The position numbers and the translations under genes were made by a program. Below, piece after piece: positions 7,874 to 15,706 of a stretch of 28,537 nt of DNA (positions within the stretch are counted from its first letter, which is position 1; each line of letters begins with the position of its first letter). The DNA lies in contig CAZNOG010000023.1 of assembly GCA_964574635.1 (NCBI GenBank), positions 1 through 28,537 on the forward strand, read 5' to 3'. A model generated the notes under the pieces. That model did no database searches. It was not told the origin of the DNA and was given only the letters and a program-made list of their open reading frames with translations. The DNA comes from CAZNOG01 sp964574635 (GTDB lineage Bacteria > Bacteroidota > Bacteroidia > Flavobacteriales_D > Cryomorphaceae).

Positions 7874-8265
7874 AGCTGGATAACGATATCACCGATTTCC
7901 ACCTGTTCTTTTCTTCCGTCGATGGTCACTTCCACCTCTACGGCCGTCTCGTCGCGGGGGGGAGGGCAGGGCTCGGAGATCGCGTACACCGTGTACTTTC
8001 CCGGACGCAAATACGGAAACCAAAAAACACCGTCGGGACCGGTTCTCACCCTTTCGAAATACGAGGGATCGTCTCCCGCGATGATGTACACTGGGATGTC
8101 GATACCGTAAAATGTATCCAGCAATACCGTACAATTTCCGTTGTAATCTTCCACCAGCAAGCGGCCTTTGATGGACGCCTGTCCACCTTCGCCGGGGCCG
8201 TTCTCACAAGACAAAAGGAACAACAGGGGAAGAATCAAGATCGGCAAACGGAAATGTGGTCTCAT
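7870..8265 (-). CDS. Lipoprotein with carboxypeptidase-regulatory-like beta-sandwich
   Basis: This 131-aa protein has a lipoprotein signal peptide ending in the lipobox LLSC (Cys20), so it should be acylated and envelope-anchored. The rest reads as a single beta-sandwich of the carboxypeptidase-regulatory/Cna-B type: IKGRLLVEDYNGNC, IPVYIIAGD, RVRTGPDGVFWFPYLRPGKYTVYAISE. The GPDGxFxFxxLxPGKYTV pattern is characteristic of these transthyretin-like folds. It is the first gene of the five-gene overlapping operon, 73 bp downstream of the CotH gene on the same strand, and has an ATGA overlap with the next gene. It may anchor the complex at the cell surface; that is inference. Confidence 0.75.
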   Translation of the reverse strand: MRPHFRLPILILPLLFLLSCENGPGEGGQASIKGRLLVEDYNGNCTVLLDTFYGIDIPVYIIAGDDPSYFERVRTGPDGVFWFPYLRPGKYTVYAISEPCPPPRDETAVEVEVTIDGRKEQVEIGDIVIQL

Positions 8266-8338
8266 GTAAACGAAACGTTAAGAAATTGAAAAGCCAAATA
8301 TCGCAATTTTGAAGCAAGCGAAGTATACGGCGAATAAA

Positions 8339-11300
8339 TCAGCGGATAACGACCACCGAACCCACTTCCTCCACGACTCTGCCCGTAATGGCATTGCGGT
8401 AGCGCAGGAAATAGGCGTACGAACCGGGGGGAACCAAGTAGTTGCTGCCCTGTTTCGTTCCGTTCCATCCTTGATTGATGTCGGAGGTTCCAAAGAGAGT
8501 TCCACCCCATCTGTCCATGATCTCAAAGCGGAAGTTTTCGTCTTCCACCTCGATTCCGTACACCTTGAGAATGTCGTTGTGTCCGTCCATGTTGGGTGTG
8601 AACGCATTCGGTACCCAAACGGCATTGAGTCTCTCTTTGAAATGAGCGACCAAGGAAGTGGCCGAGTGCAGTGGATAGTTCTGGCGGGGTCGGTCCTTGT
8701 ATGTGATGGGCATTCCGTACACGACTTCCCAGTGTGAGAATTCATAGGGATTCCGCTCTTCGGCCACCAGCATATAGGATTCGCCGCCCAACAAGTTTTT
8801 CTCGAATGGAAAAGTTTTGACAAGCGTATCGGTCATGCGGATCCACCCGGCACCTTCGGGTACTACATTCAATTTCAGGGTAAAATTGGGCAGATACCTG
8901 TAATTGGCGATCACCATGTCGGAGCCGGTAAAATCGACCTCCACCGAGGGTGAATTTTCGTCCGGGTCCGGGTTGTTGTTCAAAAACGTCCAGTGTGAAA
9001 ACTCATAAAACGGCATCACGGCTTCCGTTTCCAAACTCACGGTCGGCACTTGGGGAATGGCCCTTTCCACGGGCAAGTCCGTGAGCGTTTCGCCGTCGAG
9101 GCGAATCACCCCCACCCCTTCGGGCATGACGTTGAAGGTGACGTCGTGAACGATTTCGCTGAAGTGGGCCGTCAGCGATCCGTCCGCGCCCACCGTAAAG
9201 TTGACGCTCGTCGCGGTGCTGCCTTCGTTCAATTCGAAATCGGAAAACCAGTACTGGAATTCAAACCCGGGATTGGCCGCAACCACAGCGTTGTGCAACG
9301 CCGATTCTGCGAGTTCGATGGTGGCGGGAAAGTCGTCGTACACGACCCCGCCAACGGTAATCGTCCCGCCGTTTTCGGGCACGGCGTTGAGAGTAACCAC
9401 GTAGCTGACGTCCGCGATAAAGTGAGCGATCAGGGTATCGTTGGACGAAAAGTTCATCACGATTTCTTCGCTCGTCGCATCGGGGGCGATGGTGTGGTTT
9501 GAGGAAGTCCAATGGCTGAACACGTATCCCTCGTTTTCATCCGCGTCGAATTCTACGTTCACCCCACCGAAATATTCAACCGTGTGCGGATACGTGTCCA
9601 CTTCCAAACTCGGCAAATCGATACGGCCACCCTCGGGAGGGTTGGCGTACAAAACGATGTTGTGCGGACCGTCCAACTCGGGGTAGCAATCAAGGATGCC
9701 GGCATTCATGATCGCGCATCGGTCGTCGATGAAATCACGGATGTCCTGAACGTTGCTTTGCCATTCGGCCATGGTGCCGCCCCATCTCTCGATCTGCGCC
9801 GGCATTTCCGGTTCGATGATTTGGATGAGGCTGTCGAGATGCGCCTGCATGAACTCGCAAGAAAAGTACGTCGACGCCAAATCCGCGTACCGATTGATGT
9901 AATCCGAAAAGAATTCCTCATTCTGCAACAGCGTATTCCAAATCGGCACGTGTCCTTGCCCGCCCGGATTGTTGAGCATTTCGGCAAAACAGGGGTCGGC
10001 GTTGAAAGACTGGTCGGGTATGCCCGTGTAGTTGGTGTAATGACCAAACACCGCATCCATGTCCCACAATACGTATCGCCACTTCTTTTTGTCCCCCGCG
10101 GGGTTGGTTCCGTGCCACCACGCGGTGTTCCAGTTCAACCAGTCGGAACAGACCACGTAGGAATTCATGAGAAAGTAGTCGATCAAACTGCCGACGTTGT
10201 ACCTTTCCTTCACGTATTCGTAATTCCCCGGGTCGGTCATGTCGTTCGACAGGATGAAGTCGCGCAATGCGATCCAACCGGTGTTGGTACCGTATTCCAC
10301 CCAAGTGCCTCCCCAAGTTTTCAGGAAGTTCACCTCGCCGTCGCCCTGATCGTAATAGTGATCGGTGAAATCGATGTCGTCGACCTTTTCGCGAATTTCA
10401 TACACTCCCCAGTACTTGCCGTTTACGTACATCACACAGGGGTGGTACGTTCTCTCGTCCATTCGCAGGTCGGCGATTTGAGAGAGGGACTGCACGTATG
10501 CGTCCCGAATGTGGGCGCCGCCGTCTTCAAATGGGTAATTGTCGTTTGCGCCCCCTTTGATGATAATGCGTTTGAATTCGTCCCTATCCTTGTTCTTGAA
10601 TATCTGGTGTTCCAGGGCGTTGCCGAATCCGAGTTGGTCTCGGCTTATGTAGTCCAATCCGCGCTGGGGATACGCCCAGGAATCGTTGCCGTGCTTGTTG
10701 TACTCCCCGAGGCATTGCGCCACACGAACTCCTTCGGCGGTGAAAAGCTCGATGTGCCCGATGGGTTCGATCTGCGTTCCGTTGAGCAACGTTTCGAGTT
10801 CGTCGCCCGATATGGAAAGAATGTCCACCGTATGCGTGGTGTTGACGAAAAAGGTGGAAGTCTGAACGAAACCCGGCGTCACATCGGGCAGGGAACTAAA
10901 CGCTCTGGCGCGAATTACCGTGGAAGTGGTTAGGTTGACGGGCGCTGAATACACCGGAGACGCGGCTGTCGGTGTGGAACCATCGGTGGTGTAGTGGATG
11001 GTGTTGTGAAAATCGTCGGTGGACATCACCACGCTGACGCTTCCGGAATAATATCCCGGTTCCGTATCGATGGAAACCACGGTGTAACCGGAATATCCTC
11101 CCGCGTTCGCAGTACCCGGTGTGGGAGTGGTAAACACGCCCCAATCCTCACCGCCGTCGGTAAGCCGTCCAAAACTGTGATTCTGTTGGTTGGGCGTTTC
11201 AATCCAATGTGAATCCAGAATATTTCCCGAAGGATCCGAGAGCACGACGTACTCTTGTTTGGTTTGTGAGAGCTTGAAGCTCGTGTGGAAATTACCTCCC

Positions 11301-11599
11301 CCCGCTTCATCTCTTCCCGAGGCCCATATGAGAATATGTTCACCCGCGTCGATGGTCGTACCGACGGGAAAGGCCCAGCGCATGGGGTCGTCGTCCTTGT
11401 CACTCAGCCAGTACCCCGATATATCGACGGGTGCCGTGCCGGCGTTGTAAATTTCTATCCAATCTTCGCGGTCGTTGTAATTGTCGTAAACGAAGTTGAA
11501 ATTGGCGGCGCTGTACTCGTTGATGACCACCTGGCCTTGGGCGACGAGGGATAAGACCGTCAGACCTATGGCGGGCAGCAGATATCTCAGTATTCGCAT
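8339..11599 (-). CDS. T9SS-exported CotH kinase family protein with lamin-tail and InlB-like repeats
   Basis: This 1086-aa surface protein has, in order: a signal peptide (1-22); a lamin-tail domain (about 24-140, VVINEYSA, DWIEIYNAG, GYWLSD); a chitobiase-like beta domain (about 160-240, IHYTTDGSTPT); a CotH kinase-like domain (about 250-620, with IIKGGANDNYPF, YVNGKYWGVYEIREK and KKWRYVLWDMDAVFGH); four divergent InlB-type repeats (about 665-985, GGxI...FPxT...FSHW...AHF); and a type B sorting domain (about 992-1086, VPNAFTPNMDGHND, FEIMDRWGG, GWNG, PPGSYAYFLRY). CotH is a secreted atypical protein kinase first known from Bacillus spore coats; WDMDAVFG carries the candidate metal-binding acidic residue. 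It precedes the VTC operon by 73 bp on the same strand, as CotH, VTC and DUF4956 genes do elsewhere to my knowledge. Confidence 0.9.
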   Translation of the reverse strand: MRILRYLLPAIGLTVLSLVAQGQVVINEYSAANFNFVYDNYNDREDWIEIYNAGTAPVDISGYWLSDKDDDPMRWAFPVGTTIDAGEHILIWASGRDEAGGGNFHTSFKLSQTKQEYVVLSDPSGNILDSHWIETPNQQNHSFGRLTDGGEDWGVFTTPTPGTANAGGYSGYTVVSIDTEPGYYSGSVSVVMSTDDFHNTIHYTTDGSTPTAASPVYSAPVNLTTSTVIRARAFSSLPDVTPGFVQTSTFFVNTTHTVDILSISGDELETLLNGTQIEPIGHIELFTAEGVRVAQCLGEYNKHGNDSWAYPQRGLDYISRDQLGFGNALEHQIFKNKDRDEFKRIIIKGGANDNYPFEDGGAHIRDAYVQSLSQIADLRMDERTYHPCVMYVNGKYWGVYEIREKVDDIDFTDHYYDQGDGEVNFLKTWGGTWVEYGTNTGWIALRDFILSNDMTDPGNYEYVKERYNVGSLIDYFLMNSYVVCSDWLNWNTAWWHGTNPAGDKKKWRYVLWDMDAVFGHYTNYTGIPDQSFNADPCFAEMLNNPGGQGHVPIWNTLLQNEEFFSDYINRYADLASTYFSCEFMQAHLDSLIQIIEPEMPAQIERWGGTMAEWQSNVQDIRDFIDDRCAIMNAGILDCYPELDGPHNIVLYANPPEGGRIDLPSLEVDTYPHTVEYFGGVNVEFDADENEGYVFSHWTSSNHTIAPDATSEEIVMNFSSNDTLIAHFIADVSYVVTLNAVPENGGTITVGGVVYDDFPATIELAESALHNAVVAANPGFEFQYWFSDFELNEGSTATSVNFTVGADGSLTAHFSEIVHDVTFNVMPEGVGVIRLDGETLTDLPVERAIPQVPTVSLETEAVMPFYEFSHWTFLNNNPDPDENSPSVEVDFTGSDMVIANYRYLPNFTLKLNVVPEGAGWIRMTDTLVKTFPFEKNLLGGESYMLVAEERNPYEFSHWEVVYGMPITYKDRPRQNYPLHSATSLVAHFKERLNAVWVPNAFTPNMDGHNDILKVYGIEVEDENFRFEIMDRWGGTLFGTSDINQGWNGTKQGSNYLVPPGSYAYFLRYRNAITGRVVEEVGSVVVIR

Positions 11600-11687
11600 T
11601 CCGGATTGGTTAAAATGGTTTCAATACAGGTGGTTCAATGACGTCACGGGCAAGCACAAAGTTGTCCGAGGCATCCAAAAATCCACT

Positions 11688-12866
11688 TTAGTTCACCACG
11701 AGTTTTCCTCTTCTGTCGCCCGACACCACGATATACACTCCGCTGTGCAAATGGGAAATGTCGACCCGGGATTCGATCCCACTGAGCGCTTGCGACAAGA
11801 CCACACGACCCGCGGGATCGATCACTTGAAAGTCCACTTCGTCATCCCGGTCGTTCACCACCCAAACCTCCGTACGGGCCGGGTTCGGATAGAATCTCAG
11901 GGGACGGAAGGCGACGGCGTCGAAAACCCCGACGGGCTCGCCGTTGCTCTCGGAAAACGTGGGCTGCAAGCAAGTGAAGGGCCCGGTTCCATTTGGAAAT
12001 CTGCCTTCGGTTTCATCCGGGGTTATGATTCCGAACCGAACGTAATCGATGGTCAGGGTGTCGGGATCGGAAAACAGGATATCGTCGCCGTCACCGCCCA
12101 ACTTGAATGGAGCGTGCAGTCCCGGTTCTAAAAAACCTTGGTCGCACCATACGATCATGTACCCGTGAGGCGGTATGACGGTATCGGGGAACTGAAACTG
12201 CTCGGGTGTTCCGATTTTGTCACTGAGAAAGTAACCCGTGAGATCGATCGGTTGGGAACTGTTGTTGTAAATCTCGATCCAGTCGTCGAAGGCCCCCCAT
12301 TGATCTTGGGCGGTGCTTTCGTTGATGGACTGGTATTCGTTGATTACCACGCCCACGTCCACGCTGTTGGTATTGGGTCCGTTGAACGTGGGGATCAAGA
12401 TATGGAAGGGGCCGGTGCCGTTCGGGAACCGCCCTCTGCTGATGTTGGTTGGAATGGGTCCAAACCGCATGTAATCCACCGACACCGTATCGGGATCGTA
12501 CAAAGCGATGTGTTCACCGTCGGCGGATAATCCGAAAGGCGCATGCCAAGGACCTTGTTCCGGCTGGTTGTCGCACCACACGATCACGTAGTCTTCGGGC
12601 TGCATAACGTGGTCGGGGAAGGTGTATTTCGTTCTGTTGCCCCGGCTGTCGGACAGGAAATACCCACCGATGTTGATGGCTTCGCCCGTGCCGTTGTAAA
12701 TCTCGACCCAGTCGTCGTATTCCCCGAATTCATCAGCGGCTGCGGCATTATTGGAGGCCATGACTTCGTTGATAACCAGTCCGAATTGGGCCGCGCATTG
12801 CGCGGAGGAGTATTGTACCGAAGCGAAGGCGGCGATTACCGCGACGGTTATGGTTAGTTTCTTCAT
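11688..12866 (-). CDS. Secreted protein with two lamin-tail domains and a T9SS type A sorting domain
   Basis: This 392-aa protein has a signal peptide (1-23, KKLTITVAVIAAFASVQYSSA), two similar lamin-tail domains (about 29-155 and 172-300) and a C-terminal type A sorting domain (about 318-392: RFYPNPARTEVWV, FQVIDPAGRVV, ISHLHSGVYIVV, KLVVN). The two lamin-tail domains share VINE, DDWIEIYN, GYFLSD, YMIVWCD or YVIVWCD, HAPF and GRFPNGTGPF, so they come from an internal duplication. The GRFPNGTGPF motif also closes each unit. Such lamin-tail domains are thought to tether surface enzymes. It lies 88 bp upstream of the CotH gene, whose N-terminal lamin-tail domain is related. It uses a type A sorting domain where CotH uses type B, so both need T9SS but possibly different attachment routes. 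Confidence 0.85.
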   Translation of the reverse strand: MKKLTITVAVIAAFASVQYSSAQCAAQFGLVINEVMASNNAAAADEFGEYDDWVEIYNGTGEAINIGGYFLSDSRGNRTKYTFPDHVMQPEDYVIVWCDNQPEQGPWHAPFGLSADGEHIALYDPDTVSVDYMRFGPIPTNISRGRFPNGTGPFHILIPTFNGPNTNSVDVGVVINEYQSINESTAQDQWGAFDDWIEIYNNSSQPIDLTGYFLSDKIGTPEQFQFPDTVIPPHGYMIVWCDQGFLEPGLHAPFKLGGDGDDILFSDPDTLTIDYVRFGIITPDETEGRFPNGTGPFTCLQPTFSESNGEPVGVFDAVAFRPLRFYPNPARTEVWVVNDRDDEVDFQVIDPAGRVVLSQALSGIESRVDISHLHSGVYIVVSGDRRGKLVVN

Positions 12867-13104
12867 GCTCGAAAGATAAAAATTTTGGCGATCGACGATT
12901 TACGGGCCGCGTTTTTTCGCGCGGAAAGCACTGCGCCTCCCGGGCGAGAATCGGCAACCGGAATGACGCATTCCGTCTCCGTCGGGTTGCACGTCAAATG
13001 CGAAAGTTGCGGAAACATCTTTCGGTGAATCCACCAATCGTACGTCGGGTTTTGTTCTTGCCGGAAATTCGAGCCGGATGGATTGAGAAATGCGCTCAGT
13101 GCAT

Positions 13105-13398
13105 TCAGACGAGTTCGAGCACGCGTCGACCTTTGCCTGTCAACGAATAGCCGTTTTTAATTTCGATGTAACCTTCCATGAACAGACTGGTGATTCGTTC
13201 ACCCACCTTGCTTTGGCTCATATTCAACGAACCGTCGGCCTGTATTTCCTTATGATACTGCTCCTCCACTTGCCTCAGGCGCATGCCGTCTTTTCCTTTG
13301 GATTCAAGACGGTGGTTGTGAATGATCTCCAAAATCAAGCTGTCATATCTGTCCATTTCTTTGCGGGAATTAAAAAGGTAAAACATTTGATCTGTCAT
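13105..13398 (-). CDS. Small winged-helix-like hypothetical protein
   Basis: This 97-aa protein starts at ATG 13398; a GTG at 13410 could extend it by four residues. Residues from about 60 to the end (SQSKVGERITSLFMEGYIEIKNGYSLTGKGRRVLEL) have the helix, wing and closing-helix pattern of winged-helix DNA-binding domains, where GYSLTGKGRRVLE is the usual wing and final helix. The N-terminal half is helical and charged (RKEMDRYDSLILEIIHNHRLESKGKDG). The family is not recognised. A pair of identical 10-bp direct repeats lies 53 bp upstream and could be its own operator. The flanking genes are unrelated, so the target cannot be guessed. Confidence 0.6.
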   Translation of the reverse strand: MTDQMFYLFNSRKEMDRYDSLILEIIHNHRLESKGKDGMRLRQVEEQYHKEIQADGSLNMSQSKVGERITSLFMEGYIEIKNGYSLTGKGRRVLELV

Positions 13399-13450
13399 GA
13401 AACGGCGCACGCATCGTCTCTGGATGCACCGGAGCCGGTCATCGGGTTTA

Positions 13451-13474
13451 AAGTTAACAACATTAAGTTAACAA
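13451..13474. promoter_or_regulatory. Paired 10-bp direct repeats upstream of the winged-helix-like gene (operator candidate)
   Basis: On the minus strand TTGTTAACTT occurs twice, at 13474-13465 and 13460-13451, with a 14-bp period. Each copy contains the palindrome GTTAAC. The downstream copy overlaps a -7-like TAACTTTA (13456-13449) in the orientation of the small gene starting at 13398. This layout fits an autoregulatory operator over a promoter. No TTG box lies at the usual spacing, so the promoter itself is weakly supported. Confidence 0.4.
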
Positions 13475-13567
13475 AAGGGTGATGTTGATAATTCCCGAAT
13501 TGTGGACAACCCTCAATTAATTCACATACAACCGGATATAACGACATCGTCGAGAACCACACCCTCT

Positions 13568-14119
13568 TTAGCCCCTTTTCGGGTGTCGTGGGTGGATGGT
13601 TGAGGCGAAGGCTTGCATGGCCTTGATTTCTTCCTGCTTGTCCTTTTGAAGATACCTCGGTGGGGAGATGACTACGGTTTTGGTTTTGTAATCGAAACCC
13701 ACTTGGATTACGGGCACGTTGGCGGCGAGAGCCATGTGGTAAAAACCCGTTTTCCAGTCGGTTACTTTACCGCGGGTGCCTTCGGGGGTGACGGTGAGCG
13801 CGAAATCCGGATCTTCTTCAAAGCGGCGGGCCACCTGATCGACCAGAGACGAACTCTTGGAGCGATCTACCGGAACACCGCCCAAATTCAAGAGCAGTTT
13901 TTTGATCGGAAAGGTGAACAATTCTTTTTTCGCCAAGTAACCTACGCGCAGACCGAGAATCTTGCGCGCCGCCACACCCACGAAAAAATCGATGTTGCTG
14001 GTGTGCGGCGCCACCACGAGTACGTATTGCCTGATCTCTTCCGGAAATCCTCCTGAAATTTTCCAACCGGCCCCGCGAAACCATACGACACAAAGCCAAG
14101 TAAAGAGCTTGACGATCAT
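13568..14119 (-). CDS. PlsC-like 1-acyl-sn-glycerol-3-phosphate acyltransferase family protein
   Basis: This 183-aa protein is a short acyltransferase of the PlsC/LPLAT fold, which transfers acyl chains to lysophospholipid or similar acceptors at the inner membrane. Family motifs are in order: the catalytic HxxxxD as HTSNIDFF at 39-46 (His39, Asp44), the acceptor-site GGVPVDRS near 80-87, and VTPEGTRGK near 109-117. One hydrophobic N-terminal segment (IVKLFTWLCVVWFRG) may attach it to the membrane. It is shorter than classical PlsC (about 240 aa), matching the compact acyltransferases of Bacteroidota whose exact acceptor is unknown. It lies divergent to the exonuclease gene, 83 bp apart. Confidence 0.88.
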   Translation of the reverse strand: MIVKLFTWLCVVWFRGAGWKISGGFPEEIRQYVLVVAPHTSNIDFFVGVAARKILGLRVGYLAKKELFTFPIKKLLLNLGGVPVDRSKSSSLVDQVARRFEEDPDFALTVTPEGTRGKVTDWKTGFYHMALAANVPVIQVGFDYKTKTVVISPPRYLQKDKQEEIKAMQAFASTIHPRHPKRG

Positions 14120-14185
14120 GGGCGCAAAATAGCCAAAAAAGCCTTCCTCCGATTCGCCTGAAAATCTCCTCCGTGGGGGATTGAT

Positions 14186-14193
14186 TACTTTTG
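14186..14193 (+). promoter_or_regulatory. -7 box (TACTTTTG) of the exonuclease gene
   Basis: TACTTTTG is a full match to the Bacteroidota -7 consensus TAnnTTTG and ends 9 bp before ATG 14203, implying a leader of only about 5 nt. No TTG -33 element is present at the usual 19-23 bp upstream, so support is partial. Confidence 0.35.
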
Positions 14194-14202
14194 TACCGTA
14201 TT

Positions 14203-15510
14203 ATGTATGTAGTAGTAGACATTGAAACAACGGGTGGGAATAAACACAGCGGTAAAATCACCGAAATCGCCGCCATATTGTACGACGGCACGAAGGTGGT
14301 GGACCGGTTCGTCACCCTGGTGAACCCCGAAAGACCCATAGACAAATTCGTGAGTCGACTTACGGGAATCACCGATGCCATGGTGGCCGACGCACCGTTG
14401 TTCGAAGAGATCGCCGATGAGTTCGACCGATTTACGGCCAATGCCATTTTCGTGGCACACAACGTCAATTTCGATTACCCCTTCATCAGGGAAGAATACC
14501 GACGAATCGGCAAAGACTTTTCCCGGCGAAGATTGTGCACCGTAAGACTTTCCCGTCGGACCTTTCCTGACTTGCCCTCGTACAGCCTCGACAAAATCAC
14601 CGGTGAATTGTCCCTGCACTTCAACGGGCATCACCGCGCCGAAGCCGACGCCATGGCCACCGTGAGGCTGTTTGAAAAGATATTGGAGAAGCACAGCCAA
14701 ACGGGACTGTTCGACGTCAATTTCGGAGTGTCCGAAATCCGCGACATCGACAGCCCTTACCTCGATCGGGAGTTTTTTAAATCCACCCCCGACGACGCCG
14801 GGATCTACAACATCTACGACCGCGAAGACCGCCTTATCTACACCAAAGGTTCGGCTCACATTCTCACCGACCTGATGGAAAGATTGCTGAGAAGGGATAC
14901 CGAAAGCGACCGGAAACTGCAGAAACTCGCGTACCGCGTGGATTGGATGGAAACGGGCAGCGTGGTGGGCGCCAAGCTTATGGAAGCAAATTCGGTGCTG
15001 AAAGACAATCCCGAGTTCAACCGCGGACGGTTGGGAATGAACGCTCGGTACGGTTTGTTCCCCTCCGACGAGGAACCCGAGGGAACCCTGCTTTTCAAAA
15101 AAAGGACTTCACGAGAGGTGCACCCGCCCATCATGGTGTTTCCCTCCTACAAGGAAGGGCATGAATTTTTCGTCAAGCGCATCGCCGAATTGGGTACCGG
15201 ACAAATTCGCGAAGGAGGCAGGAACCAACCCGTAAAGTTGTCCATGTCGATTGAGGAATGGGAGCGGTTTCTACCCGACGGAAATTACCTGGTGCTGGAC
15301 GAAGGCAGACGAAGCACGGAAGCTTCCATGTTGTTCGTGAAGGACGGAGTGCCCACGGGCTTGGATCACGGCGACGTAATAAACGGCGATCCTTCGTCGT
15401 TCTCCATGGATTTTCCCAAATATCCTTTCGGTGCCTATCCCGAACTGCAGATGATCCTCGCCAAATACATCGCGAAAAAGCGGTACGACCGCATCGTTCA
15501 ATTGCCTTGA
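14203..15510 (+). CDS. DEDDh 3'-5' exonuclease fused to a GIY-YIG nuclease domain
   Basis: This 435-aa cytoplasmic protein has an N-terminal DnaQ/PolC-epsilon-type exonuclease: Exo I VVDIETTGG (Asp6, Glu8), Exo II HNVNFD (His86 to Asp91) and Exo III H-x4-D (His144, Asp149, in HHRAEADAM). All DEDDh residues are present. After a linker comes a UvrC-like GIY-YIG domain beginning at about 200 (GIYNIYDREDRLIYTKG, 200-216), where YTKG stands for the YIG half, then LTDLMERLLRR. The remaining 160 aa or so is a conserved C-terminal region of unknown role. This exonuclease/GIY-YIG arrangement recalls the Cho or PolC-UvrC fusions and suggests DNA repair or proofreading. ATG 14203 is chosen because the upstream TTG at 14191 overlaps the -7 box. 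Confidence 0.88.
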   Translation: MYVVVDIETTGGNKHSGKITEIAAILYDGTKVVDRFVTLVNPERPIDKFVSRLTGITDAMVADAPLFEEIADEFDRFTANAIFVAHNVNFDYPFIREEYRRIGKDFSRRRLCTVRLSRRTFPDLPSYSLDKITGELSLHFNGHHRAEADAMATVRLFEKILEKHSQTGLFDVNFGVSEIRDIDSPYLDREFFKSTPDDAGIYNIYDREDRLIYTKGSAHILTDLMERLLRRDTESDRKLQKLAYRVDWMETGSVVGAKLMEANSVLKDNPEFNRGRLGMNARYGLFPSDEEPEGTLLFKKRTSREVHPPIMVFPSYKEGHEFFVKRIAELGTGQIREGGRNQPVKLSMSIEEWERFLPDGNYLVLDEGRRSTEASMLFVKDGVPTGLDHGDVINGDPSSFSMDFPKYPFGAYPELQMILAKYIAKKRYDRIVQLP

Positions 15511-15538
15511 TCGGGCTGGAGACGAGATGTGCGAGGGC

Positions 15539-15552
15539 GGATGCCGGCATCC
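15539..15552. other. Perfect 14-bp palindrome between converging genes
   Basis: GGATGCCGGCATCC reads identically on both strands, 28 bp after the exonuclease stop. A second weak hairpin (CCCG-GTTT-CGGG, 15562-15573) follows. Neither has a T-run, so this is not a clear terminator. It could be a protein-binding site or part of the convergent 3' region. Confidence 0.4.
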
Positions 15553-15706
15553 TTCGGCGCCCCCGGTTTCGGGCGACGAAGATACAGGCAGTAGACCGAC
15601 CCGGCGGTTGTAAAGACTCATGCGCCAGTGAGGCAAAACCCGACGTCGAGTAAATCGTCTAAACGGAAGTCAATCAGGGGCGCACCCCACAAATTTTCAC
15701 CCGAAA

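Noticed and set aside
9512..10933. 473-aa plus-strand open frame opposite the CotH gene
   Set aside because: It is a shadow of the CotH frame, with no recognisable domain and low-complexity V/H/R-rich sequence; the minus-strand protein has clear domains.
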